From Novosphingobium sp. B1 (GTDB taxonomy: Bacteria; Pseudomonadota; Alphaproteobacteria; Sphingomonadales; Sphingomonadaceae): DNA of 64,000 nucleotides. This document shows positions 57,603-64,000 of the stretch, in pieces. A model generated the notes under the pieces. It did not search any database and was not told where the DNA came from. It saw nothing but the letters and a program-made list of their open reading frames with translations. Each line of letters opens with the position of its first letter. The stretch's first letter is position 1. The stretch is from contig NZ_FWXL01000003.1 in NCBI RefSeq assembly GCF_900176395.1, positions 124,001 to 188,000 on the forward strand, given 5' to 3'. Made by a program: the position numbers and the translations under genes.

Positions 57603-59042
57603 TCAGCCGATCAGCTTGCGCACGTCGGTCAGACGCCCGGTGACGGCGGCAGCAGCGGCCATGGCGGGGCTGACGAGGTGCGTGCGCGCGCCGGGGCCTT
57701 GCCGTCCGACGAAGTTGCGGTTGGAAGTGGAGGCGCAACGTTCGCCGGCAGGAACCTTGTCCGGGTTCATGCCAAGGCACGCCGAACAGCCGGGCTCACG
57801 CCATTCGAAGCCAGCTTCGGTGAAGATCCGGTCAAGCCCTTCGTCCTCGGCCTGCTTCTTGACGAGGCCAGAACCCGGCACGACGATGGCCCACTTGACG
57901 TTGCCTGCCTTCTTGCGGCCCTTCAGGATCGCGGCGGCTGCGCGCATGTCTTCGATACGGCTGTTGGTGCACGAGCCGATGAAGATGTTCTGCACTTCGA
58001 CGTCTTCCATGCGTTGGCCCGGCGTCAAGCCCATGTAGGCGAGGCTGGCCTTGGCGGCTTCCTGCTTCGATGGATCGGCAAAGCTTTCAGGCGCCGGGAC
58101 GAGACCGCTGATCGGCAGCACGTCCTCAGGGCTGGTGCCCCAGGTGACCGATGGCGCGATGTCCTTGGCGTCGATCACCACGACCTTGTCGTAAGTGGCC
58201 CCGGGATCAGTGGCGAGGCTCTTCCACCAGGCAACGGCCTTGTCCCAATCGGCACCCTTGGGCGCATAGGGTCGGCCCTGCAGGTAGGCGAAGGTCTTCT
58301 CATCGGGCGCACAAAGGCCGGCGCGGGCGCCGTGTTCGATGGCCATGTTGGAAATGGTCAGGCGGCCTTCGATCGACAGATCCCGGATCACCTGCCCGGT
58401 GTATTCGATGACCGAGCCGGTGCCGCCAGCCGCTCCCAGCACGCCAGTGATGTGCAGGACGACGTCCTTGGCGGTCACGCCGGGCATCAGCGTGCCTTCG
58501 ACGCGGACTTCCATCGACTTCGACTGCTTGAGCAGCAGGGTCTGCGTGGCGAGGACGTGCTCGACTTCGCTGGTGCCGATGCCGAAGGCAAGGGCTCCGA
58601 GGCCGCCGTGGCAGGCAGTATGGCTGTCACCGCAGACGATGGTTGCGCCCGGCAGCGAAAAGCCCTGCTCCGGTCCGACGACGTGGACGATGCCCTGCTC
58701 GGCATCGGCATCGCCGATGTAGCGGATGCCGAATTCGGGCGCGTTGCGTTCAAGCGCTTCAAGTTGCTGCGCGCTTTCGGGATCGGCGATGGGGATGCGT
58801 TGGCCATCGGCGCTGCGGCGCGCGGTGGTTGGCAGGTTGTGATCGGGCACCGCAAGCGTGAGATCGGGGCGGCGCACCTTGCGACCGGCAACGCGCAGCG
58901 CTTCGAATGCCTGCGGGCTGGTCACTTCATGGACGAGGTGACGGTCGATATAGATGAGTGCTGTGCCATCGTCGCGCTGTTCTACGACATGGGCGTCCCA
59001 GATCTTCTGGTAGAGCGTGCGGGGGTTTGCGATGTTCGACAT
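57603..59042 (-). CDS. leuC: 3-isopropylmalate dehydratase large subunit
   Basis: A 479-residue iron-sulfur enzyme of leucine synthesis. The three cluster cysteines are C358 in [10 protein letters not shown] and C419 and C422 in GCSACLG; the substrate loop [27 protein letters not shown] is present. It needs LeuD, encoded about 2.5 kb downstream. A strong hairpin lies immediately upstream of its start and may influence its expression. Confidence 0.97.
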   Translation of the reverse strand: MSNIANPRTLYQKIWDAHVVEQRDDGTALIYIDRHLVHEVTSPQAFEALRVAGRKVRRPDLTLAVPDHNLPTTARRSADGQRIPIADPESAQQLEALERNAPEFGIRYIGDADAEQGIVHVVGPEQGFSLPGATIVCGDSHTACHGGLGALAFGIGTSEVEHVLATQTLLLKQSKSMEVRVEGTLMPGVTAKDVVLHITGVLGAAGGTGSVIEYTGQVIRDLSIEGRLTISNMAIEHGARAGLCAPDEKTFAYLQGRPYAPKGADWDKAVAWWKSLATDPGATYDKVVVIDAKDIAPSVTWGTSPEDVLPISGLVPAPESFADPSKQEAAKASLAYMGLTPGQRMEDVEVQNIFIGSCTNSRIEDMRAAAAILKGRKKAGNVKWAIVVPGSGLVKKQAEDEGLDRIFTEAGFEWREPGCSACLGMNPDKVPAGERCASTSNRNFVGRQGPGARTHLVSPAMAAAAAVTGRLTDVRKLIG

Positions 59043-59056
59043 GATCCAAGCGGTTA

Positions 59057-59096
59057 GGCCCGCCCTTCCCGCAATTCAAGCAGGAAAGGGCGGGCC
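59057..59096 (-). promoter_or_regulatory. strong hairpin directly upstream of leuC
   Basis: GGCCCGCCCTT(T)CC (59083-59096 read on the minus strand) pairs with GGGAAGGGCGGGCC (59057-59070) around a short loop. It ends only about 15 bases before the leuC start codon. No U-run follows, so it is not a clear terminator of the upstream gene. It could be an attenuator or a structure masking the weak leuC ribosome binding site. Confidence 0.55.
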
Positions 59097-59151
59097 AGGA
59101 GGGCCGAAGGCGCAATTTTGTTACGCCCTCGGGGCATTATCCGCTAATCGA

Positions 59152-59532
59152 TCAGCCACGGCGGCCATCGCGATCGCGACGGTCGACCTGCAGGCGATAC
59201 TGGATCTGCGAGACCTTGCGCTCGAGATTGCGGTATTCGTTCGCCGACAGACCGCGGTTTGCCGAACGGTTGTAGGCGGCCTTCAGGTTCTGCACATCGC
59301 GGCGCAGGCCCTGGGCTTCGCGCGGCGAAATGGCGCGGTTGCGCTGGGCGCGGTCGATGCGGTTATCGAGCTGCCAGATGTCGCGGCGGATTTCAGCGTT
59401 GCGGCCGGGCGTCAGGTAAGCGGCCTCGGCGCGGTTGCCGGCGGGATAGCGGCTCTGCGCCATGGCCGGGGTGGCGACGAAGCCAGTGGCGATCATGGCC
59501 GAAAGAGCGGTGGCGAAAATGGTCTTGCGCAT
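59152..59532 (-). CDS. small periplasmic protein with arginine-rich helix
   Basis: A 126-residue protein with a signal peptide cleaved after TPAMAQ (about residue 26). The mature region is very rich in arginine, asparagine and glutamine and predicted helical (RRDIWQLDNRIDRAQRNRAI and LSANEYRNLERKVSQIQYRL). The start follows AGGAG with good spacing. Similar short exported proteins are common in sphingomonads; the role is unknown. Confidence 0.8.
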   Translation of the reverse strand: MRKTIFATALSAMIATGFVATPAMAQSRYPAGNRAEAAYLTPGRNAEIRRDIWQLDNRIDRAQRNRAISPREAQGLRRDVQNLKAAYNRSANRGLSANEYRNLERKVSQIQYRLQVDRRDRDGRRG

Positions 59533-59667
59533 GGAAAAGCTCCTCATCAGTCTGTGAAGCCAAACTGCCCTTTCCCGGCTGAACGCCAGACAAACGAGAC
59601 GTCGCGACTTTCGGGCAAAGTGTAAGAATGTGTCGCGAGGCGAAAGGCATCGGTGTAAGGGAGCGCC

Positions 59668-60186
59668 ATGCAGACGCTTGCCGCCATCCTGATCATCCTG
59701 GCCACCGTGCTGGCCATGGAATTCGTCGCCTGGTCCAGCCACAAGTACATCATGCACGGTTTCGGCTGGGGCTGGCACCGCGACCATCACGAACCGCACA
59801 AAGGCTTCTTCGAGAAGAACGACCTTTACGCAGTGGTCGGTGCGGCGATCTCGATCAGCTTCTTCATGCTCGGCAGCCCGCTGGTGATGGGCGCCGACGC
59901 ATGGTGGCCGGCGACATTTATCGGACTTGGCGTCATGGCCTATGGCGCGATCTACACGCTGGTTCACGATGGCCTGGTGCACCAGCGCTGGTTCCGCTGG
60001 GTGCCCAAGAAGGGCTATGCCAAGCGACTGGTGCAGGCCCACAAGCTGCACCACGCGACGATCGGCAAGGAAGGCGGCGTCAGCTTCGGCTTCATCTTCG
60101 CGCGCGACCCGCAAGCGCTGAAAAAGGATCTGCGGGCACAGCGCGAGCGCGGGATTGCGGTTCTGCGTGAGGCTGTCGAGGGTTGA
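59668..60186 (+). CDS. crtZ: beta-carotene hydroxylase
   Basis: A 172-residue membrane di-iron enzyme that hydroxylates the rings of beta-carotene to zeaxanthin. The histidine clusters HKYIMH (H25-H30), HRDHHEPH (H37-H44), HDGLVH and HKLHH form the iron site. Carotenoids such as nostoxanthin give sphingomonads their yellow colour. The start follows AAGGGAG. No other crt genes are adjacent, so it is probably expressed on its own. Confidence 0.95.
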   Translation: MQTLAAILIILATVLAMEFVAWSSHKYIMHGFGWGWHRDHHEPHKGFFEKNDLYAVVGAAISISFFMLGSPLVMGADAWWPATFIGLGVMAYGAIYTLVHDGLVHQRWFRWVPKKGYAKRLVQAHKLHHATIGKEGGVSFGFIFARDPQALKKDLRAQRERGIAVLREAVEG

Positions 60187-60629
60187 AGCCCTACGCGGGT
60201 GCTTTTCTACAGGCAGTGCTGGCTGGAACAGCAACCGCAAGCGCACTCCCATTCCTGTTCGCCTTGGTCATTCTCACGCTTAGCCTGGTGACAGGGGAGC
60301 CAACCCAAGCTCTGGTCACACTGTATCTCTTCCTGCTTATCATTGGCGCGATTGCTGGAGTGATCGGCGGAACCTCGCTACTCATCGGCCTGCCGTTAAG
60401 TTTTCTTGTGAAGAGACTCTGGCGAAACAGTCACCGCGCTCATGTGATGCTCGGCATCGTGCTTGGATTCGCAACCCTACCCGCTTTCCTTGCAGTTACT
60501 GGTTGGCAGAACGCGGATTCTTTCCTGCTTCTGCTATACGCCTATTCTGCACTTGCCGGTGGAGTCACGGCGGACTCGTGGTGGCGCAACACTCAAGATC
60601 GCCATCCTGAAAAAGCTAAGCCAGCCTGA
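60183..60629 (+). CDS. hypothetical membrane protein
   Basis: A 148-residue protein with four membrane helices (about residues 8-35, 44-78, 87-105 and 110-130). It starts with TTG overlapping the crtZ stop by four bases, which suggests coupling. It is less GC-rich than crtZ, and its end overlaps the convergent gene by 14 bases. Function unknown. Confidence 0.6.
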   Translation: MKPYAGAFLQAVLAGTATASALPFLFALVILTLSLVTGEPTQALVTLYLFLLIIGAIAGVIGGTSLLIGLPLSFLVKRLWRNSHRAHVMLGIVLGFATLPAFLAVTGWQNADSFLLLLYAYSALAGGVTADSWWRNTQDRHPEKAKPA

Positions 60630-61200
60630 TCTCGTTCAGGACGCCCTTTGCCAAATTGCGGAAGCGCAGGGCATCGGTGACGGAGATCGCGCGATCGTGG
60701 GCTGCGGCGTTGCGGAGCGCGCGCATCTCGGCGATCATGCCGACAGTGCGGGATGGCAGCACGCCGCGGCGCTGCAGGGCATCGCCGGCTTCGGCGACAT
60801 CGCTGGCAGCGACATGATGGACGTGCGCAAGGATCTGCAGTTCATCTTCCACCCGCGCCCACGAATCGAGCACCGCTGCGCCGGGCGACAGATCGAGCAG
60901 CTTGAGGAAGCGACCGTGATCGCCCGACAATGCCGGAGCGGGCAACGCATCGCTATCGGCAAAGTCGACATGGCCGGTCCCGGCTTCGGATTCGAGGCGA
61001 TCGAGCTGCTGGGCAAACCGCGCCGACTTGTCCCCCCAGCTGAGCTGGTCCAGCCGCCCGAGGAGCGCCAGCAAGGGTCGGCGGAATAGCAGCGCTATGA
61101 CCAACGCCGCCACTGGCCACGCCAGCGCACCCAGGATCTCCGCCGTCCAGGCGAGCCAGTCGGCCAAGGCACTGCGAGATGAAACTGTCAGCGAAAACAT
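60616..61200 (-). CDS. membrane-anchored protein of unknown function, candidate SOS-regulated
   Basis: A 194-residue protein with one long hydrophobic segment near the N-terminus (about residues 13-45, possibly a hairpin or two helices) and a cytoplasmic helical domain whose C-terminal part (VEDELQILAHVHHVAASDVA then MRALRNAAAHD) recalls HEPN/DUF4145-like helical domains. The start at 61200 is preferred (GGGGAG 11 bases upstream). A perfect LexA box lies 47 bases further upstream, so expression is probably induced by DNA damage. Confidence 0.7.
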   Translation of the reverse strand: MFSLTVSSRSALADWLAWTAEILGALAWPVAALVIALLFRRPLLALLGRLDQLSWGDKSARFAQQLDRLESEAGTGHVDFADSDALPAPALSGDHGRFLKLLDLSPGAAVLDSWARVEDELQILAHVHHVAASDVAEAGDALQRRGVLPSRTVGMIAEMRALRNAAAHDRAISVTDALRFRNLAKGVLNEIRLA

Positions 61201-61246
61201 GGCCTTCGATGCTCCCCGGCGATTCCGTGCGATCATATCCGCCTTG

Positions 61247-61261
61247 GAACAAAATAAGAAC
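61247..61261 (-). promoter_or_regulatory. LexA (SOS) box
   Basis: GAAC at 61247-61250, seven bases, GAAC at 61258-61261 (GTTC-N7-GTTC on the minus strand). It lies 47 bases upstream of the membrane protein gene at 61200 and about 100 bases upstream of the divergent beta-helix gene at 61363. Its central bases are nearly identical to the box at 1215-1229. The leftward gene is the closer target. Confidence 0.75.
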
Positions 61262-61318
61262 ATATCCGAGAAAATATTGTCGGACCGGCAATCGGGCACT
61301 CGCCACGAAGCCATAACT

Positions 61319-61337
61319 TAGGATATGACCTATCCTA
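61319..61337 (+). promoter_or_regulatory. inverted repeat upstream of the beta-helix gene
   Basis: TAGGATA (61319-61325) and TATCCTA (61331-61337) are perfect inverted arms separated by TGACC. It lies 26 bases upstream of the proposed GTG start and is a plausible operator for a dimeric regulator. Confidence 0.45.
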
Positions 61338-61362
61338 TCGATCGGTGTGGACCTGACTTGCG

Positions 61363-62874
61363 GTGCAACGTGGCATAGTGCGTGGATTGGCCCTGGCTTC
61401 GGCAGGCTGCATAATGTTGGTCGCCGCCGGCGCGGGCCTCCTTGCGTGGGGTGAAGACGCGGCAGCAGAAGAACGCCCTGCCCGGTGCTTCGCGCAAAAT
61501 TCTGCGAACGCAGGCAAGGCCTTCTACATCGACCCTCAAGGTGGCAGCGACGATGGCGATGGCTCGCTTGACCGACCCTGGAAAAGTTTTTCCAAGGTCG
61601 TCTCACGCGGATTGATCGGCGACCGGACGCTTGCGCCTTCGCTGCCCCGCAGGATTCTTGGCCGGATCAACCCGCGATGGCTGCATTCCTCGCCGCGCCG
61701 CAATGGCGATGCTGTCGTCCATGGCGGCGACCGCATCTATCTCATGGGTGGTGAACACGGCGAACTTGCCATCTTCGGCCTGCTGAACGACGCACCGATC
61801 ACCATCACTGCCCTGCCCGGTGCCAACGCGGTCGCTTCGGCAATTTCGGCAGGCAGATCACGAAACTTTGTCTTCAGCGACATCATCGTCGCCCCAGACC
61901 CGGGATCGGGTTCCGGCTTTGTGGTGACCACGCGGCGCTCCCCCGACGTGCCGCGCTCTGCCAACATCCGCTTTGCCAGGCTGACGATCCGTGGCCCCGG
62001 AAACAGTGCCCAGACCTCACCGGAAACCTGGGCCAGACAAGGCCGCGATGGCGCCCAGCTATTCGGCGATTGCCTTGCGCTGGAGGACAGCACGATCACC
62101 AATGTCCGCTTTGGCGCAGGCATCTATCAGTCTGACCGGACAACTATAGCGCGAAATACCATCAAGGATTTCGCGATCGACGGGATCGATTTCTCCGGCA
62201 ACGATCTGGTGATTGCCGACAACGTCATCACCGACCATTGGCAGCCGGGAGCCGGGCTTCATTCGGACTGCATACAAGGACAGGTCTCGGCAAGAGACCC
62301 AATTTACCGGCGCATCCGCGTGACCGGAAACGTGTGCCTGTCAGACACGGGCACGCGCCACTCGCGCGATCTGCAAGGCATCAACATCTTCGACGGACAC
62401 TGGCAGGACGTGACCGTATCGTGCAACTTCGTCCGCCCGTCGATCTACCATGGCATCACGCTTATGGGAGTGGACAGGGCGCGGATCGCCACGAACGTCG
62501 TGCAAGGCTGGGGGCCCGACAAGACTCCCTGGATAGCGGTATTTGCCTCGAAGGAGGGAAGACAGCCCACCGACGTGCTGATCCGGCGCAATCAGGCGAA
62601 TGCCTACCTGAATGCCGCGGACGGTGCCGGGGTCGATCCTGACCGTCTGATCAATTCCATCCGACTCGGCCCGGATGCCGCATTCTTCCGGCAATATTTG
62701 CGGCAGGCGGTCAGGGGCGTAACGCTGGAGGACAATGCGTGGATGTTGCCCGGACCGGACCTGTCGCAGGATGAACGCTTCGCACAGCCGGGCCTGCCGG
62801 CAAGACAAGGCCCGATCACGGTGGAACAGGCCAGGGCATCGCTTGCGCAGATCTGCCCGCGCCCGCCCGGCTAG
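61363..62874 (+). CDS. secreted right-handed parallel beta-helix protein
   Basis: A 503-residue protein beginning with GTG, with a signal-like hydrophobic N-terminus (about residues 6-30). A DPQGGSDDGDGSLDRPWKS-like segment opens the domain, a common start of pectate-lyase-like beta-helices (GSDxNDGSxxxPF type). Repeated short strands with N-x-I and D-x-V patterns follow (YQSDRTTIARNTIKDFAIDG, NDLVIADNVITDH), ending with several asparagine-ladder-like turns. It probably binds or cleaves a polysaccharide. The start is weakly supported; the next candidates are GTG at 61378 and ATG at 61414. Confidence 0.82.
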   Translation: MQRGIVRGLALASAGCIMLVAAGAGLLAWGEDAAAEERPARCFAQNSANAGKAFYIDPQGGSDDGDGSLDRPWKSFSKVVSRGLIGDRTLAPSLPRRILGRINPRWLHSSPRRNGDAVVHGGDRIYLMGGEHGELAIFGLLNDAPITITALPGANAVASAISAGRSRNFVFSDIIVAPDPGSGSGFVVTTRRSPDVPRSANIRFARLTIRGPGNSAQTSPETWARQGRDGAQLFGDCLALEDSTITNVRFGAGIYQSDRTTIARNTIKDFAIDGIDFSGNDLVIADNVITDHWQPGAGLHSDCIQGQVSARDPIYRRIRVTGNVCLSDTGTRHSRDLQGINIFDGHWQDVTVSCNFVRPSIYHGITLMGVDRARIATNVVQGWGPDKTPWIAVFASKEGRQPTDVLIRRNQANAYLNAADGAGVDPDRLINSIRLGPDAAFFRQYLRQAVRGVTLEDNAWMLPGPDLSQDERFAQPGLPARQGPITVEQARASLAQICPRPPG

Positions 62875-62914
62875 GCAGTCGGAAGCGCTTGCGTTTTCGG
62901 CCCCATGACCATGT

Positions 62915-63265
62915 CTATTCGGCCCTCGTCCAGATCCACGTTCCCGTAATCCCCATCACTGCCGCCGGGATCAGCACCCATGGCCAGCCCGCCGTGAACC
63001 ACGTCAACGCGACGCCCGCGCTCATCGCGATGAGCGCGCCCTTCTTGGCCCTGCGCGAAATGGCGCGGCGCTCCCGCCACTGGCGCAAGGGCGGGCCATA
63101 AGTGGGGTGATCGAGCAGACGCTGCTCCCACGCCGGGTTGGAGCGGGCAAAGCAGAAGGTGGCAAGCAAAAGGAACGGGACAGTCGGCAGGATCGGCAGA
63201 AACGCGCCAATCGCGCCCAGCGCCACGCTGATCACACCGCCGGCGAGATAGAGTTGGCGGCGCAA
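62915..63265 (-). CDS. YbaN/DUF454 family inner membrane protein
   Basis: A 116-residue membrane protein with the DUF454 signature: GAIGAFLPILPTVPFLLLATFCFARSNPAWEQRLLDHPTYGPPLRQW, where the PILPTTPF-type motif and the FxxxSP-like FARSNP are characteristic. Two further helices follow at the C-terminus. The start codon is TTG. It is 16 bases downstream of sufE on the same strand. Confidence 0.88.
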   Translation of the reverse strand: MRRQLYLAGGVISVALGAIGAFLPILPTVPFLLLATFCFARSNPAWEQRLLDHPTYGPPLRQWRERRAISRRAKKGALIAMSAGVALTWFTAGWPWVLIPAAVMGITGTWIWTRAE

Positions 63266-63281
63266 ACCTCTTGCCCTGCCG

Positions 63282-63695
63282 TCAGGCCGTGGCTGCGATG
63301 CGCGCGGCGTGTTCGCGCACCAGCGCGATCATGTTGGGGACGCCTTGGGTGCGGTTGGAGGAAAGCTGCTTCTTCAAGTCGAAGGGCGCGAGTTCCTCGG
63401 CAATGTCGGTCGCGGCGACCTCTGCTGCGGGCTTGTCCTGCACGGCGGCAAGGACAAGCGCGACGATGCCCTTGGTGATCGCGGCGTTGCTGTCAGCCAG
63501 GAAGTGCAGCTTTCCGCCCTGCTCTTGCGTAGGATAGACCCAGACGCTGGCCGAGCAGCCTCGCACCAGCGTGGCATCGGTCTTCAGCGCCTCGGGCATG
63601 TCCTCGAGTTCGCGCCCGAGTTCGATGAGCAGGCGATAGCGTTCGTCGCCATCGAGAAATTCGTACTCTTCGAGAATGTCTTCAAGGCTGCGCAT
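63282..63695 (-). CDS. sufE: SufE-family sulfur acceptor for Fe-S assembly
   Basis: A 137-residue protein that accepts sulfur from the cysteine desulfurase SufS. The active cysteine is Cys47 in VRGCSASVWV, and the flanking DGDERYRLLIELGREL and the conserved GVPNMIALVREHA helix are typical. No suf operon is adjacent; it is a stand-alone copy as in many alphaproteobacteria. Confidence 0.94.
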   Translation of the reverse strand: MRSLEDILEEYEFLDGDERYRLLIELGRELEDMPEALKTDATLVRGCSASVWVYPTQEQGGKLHFLADSNAAITKGIVALVLAAVQDKPAAEVAATDIAEELAPFDLKKQLSSNRTQGVPNMIALVREHAARIAATA

Positions 63696-63745
63696 GGGGC
63701 CGCATTAGCGGGCGTGGCGAGATGCGTCCACCACTGCCGGCAGGG

Positions 63746-63922
63746 TCAGCCCGAAAGGCCACCCGGCCGCGTGAGCGCGTACCAGATCACGTAGATCCAC
63801 GAGAGCACACCATGCACCAGGGCCCAGACGATCGACTTGTTCAGGCTCCACGAGATGGTGATGGCAATGGCCGAACCGAGGCCGATGCCGGCCTTGGCGG
63901 CGCCTTCGGTGTGGCGGCTCAC
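63746..63922 (-). CDS. 58-residue membrane peptide
   Basis: A short protein starting with GTG that overlaps the upstream stop by four bases (GTGA). The sequence runs MSRHTEGAAKAGIGLGSAIA, then a hydrophobic helix including SWSLNKSIVWALVHGVLSWIYVIWYAL, ending RPGGLSG. Probably two short membrane helices. Because it is coupled to the gene at the window edge, the two may work together. Function unknown. Confidence 0.65.
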   Translation of the reverse strand: MSRHTEGAAKAGIGLGSAIAITISWSLNKSIVWALVHGVLSWIYVIWYALTRPGGLSG

Positions 63923-64000
63923 AGGTCGACGCCCGCAGCGATGGCTTCAAGCTTGCGCAGGCGTTCGCGCAGGTCGGCAAGTTCGATGAGGCCGCCAATG
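63919..64000 (-). CDS. C-terminal end of a gene continuing beyond the window
   Basis: The last 26 codons read IGGLIELADLRERLRKLEAI and AAGVDL before a stop at 63919-63921. The leucine/glutamate/arginine pattern suggests a helical or coiled-coil C-terminus. The N-terminal part lies to the right of the window, so it cannot be named. Confidence 0.6.
   Translation of the reverse strand, partial: IGGLIELADLRERLRKLEAIAAGVDL

Overview
The window looks like a chromosomal segment of a GC-rich alphaproteobacterium of the order Sphingomonadales, most like Novosphingobium or a close relative. This is an inference from several signs: alphaproteobacterial LexA boxes (GTTC-N7-GTTC), a long-chain polyprenyl diphosphate synthase of the ubiquinone-10 type, a carotenoid hydroxylase (CrtZ), an NDUFS4-like complex I subunit, and small proteins typical of sphingomonads such as the DUF6481 protein. 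Most of the window is core chromosome with strong G/C at third codon positions.

Layout. Positions 1-6500 carry rpsB (with the probable tsf start codon at the very edge), a small single-span membrane protein behind a LexA/DnaA-box region, the psd-pssA phospholipid operon, tRNA-Tyr, the rRNA methyltransferase rlmB, a lipoprotein and HU. Positions 6600-24500 carry lon, a SIR2-like gene cut by an in-frame amber codon, an MlaA-like gene, the dnaX-ybaB pair, the SRP RNA, an NDUFS4-like gene, hrpB, ispB, chorismate mutase, an Lrp regulator, an unusual histidine-kinase-like protein coupled to a polysaccharide deacetylase, and a tRNA with anticodon CAU. From about 26500 to 30950 lies a decayed accessory region between an ABC-F gene and uvrA. 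It contains an HTH protein gene interrupted by TAG, an AT-rich OLD-like ATPase/TOPRIM gene interrupted by TGA inside its Walker A motif, a transporter remnant and palindromic repeats.

Positions 30950-39800 hold uvrA with its own LexA box and a cobalamin-riboswitch-controlled btuB-btuF-btuC-btuD uptake locus. Positions 39977-50700 hold a cell wall hydrolase, a GFA-like protein and a TCA-cycle block, mdh-sucD-sucA-sucB-lpdA, in which sucC is missing. Positions 50800-59050 hold small conserved proteins, a TRIC channel, a quinone oxidoreductase and a leucine locus in which leuC and leuD are separated by four genes, one of them a DNA-deoxyinosine glycosylase. Positions 59150-64000 hold crtZ, a second LexA-box gene encoding a membrane protein, a secreted beta-helix protein, a YbaN-like protein and sufE.

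Two signals stand out. First, there are three perfect LexA boxes. The one at uvrA acts as an internal positive control, and the other two mark uncharacterised membrane proteins as candidate SOS genes; the first also has a perfect DnaA box nearby and could be a checkpoint protein. Second, three accessory genes, two of them from families often linked to anti-phage defence, are each interrupted by a single in-frame stop codon while the rest of the reading frame stays intact.
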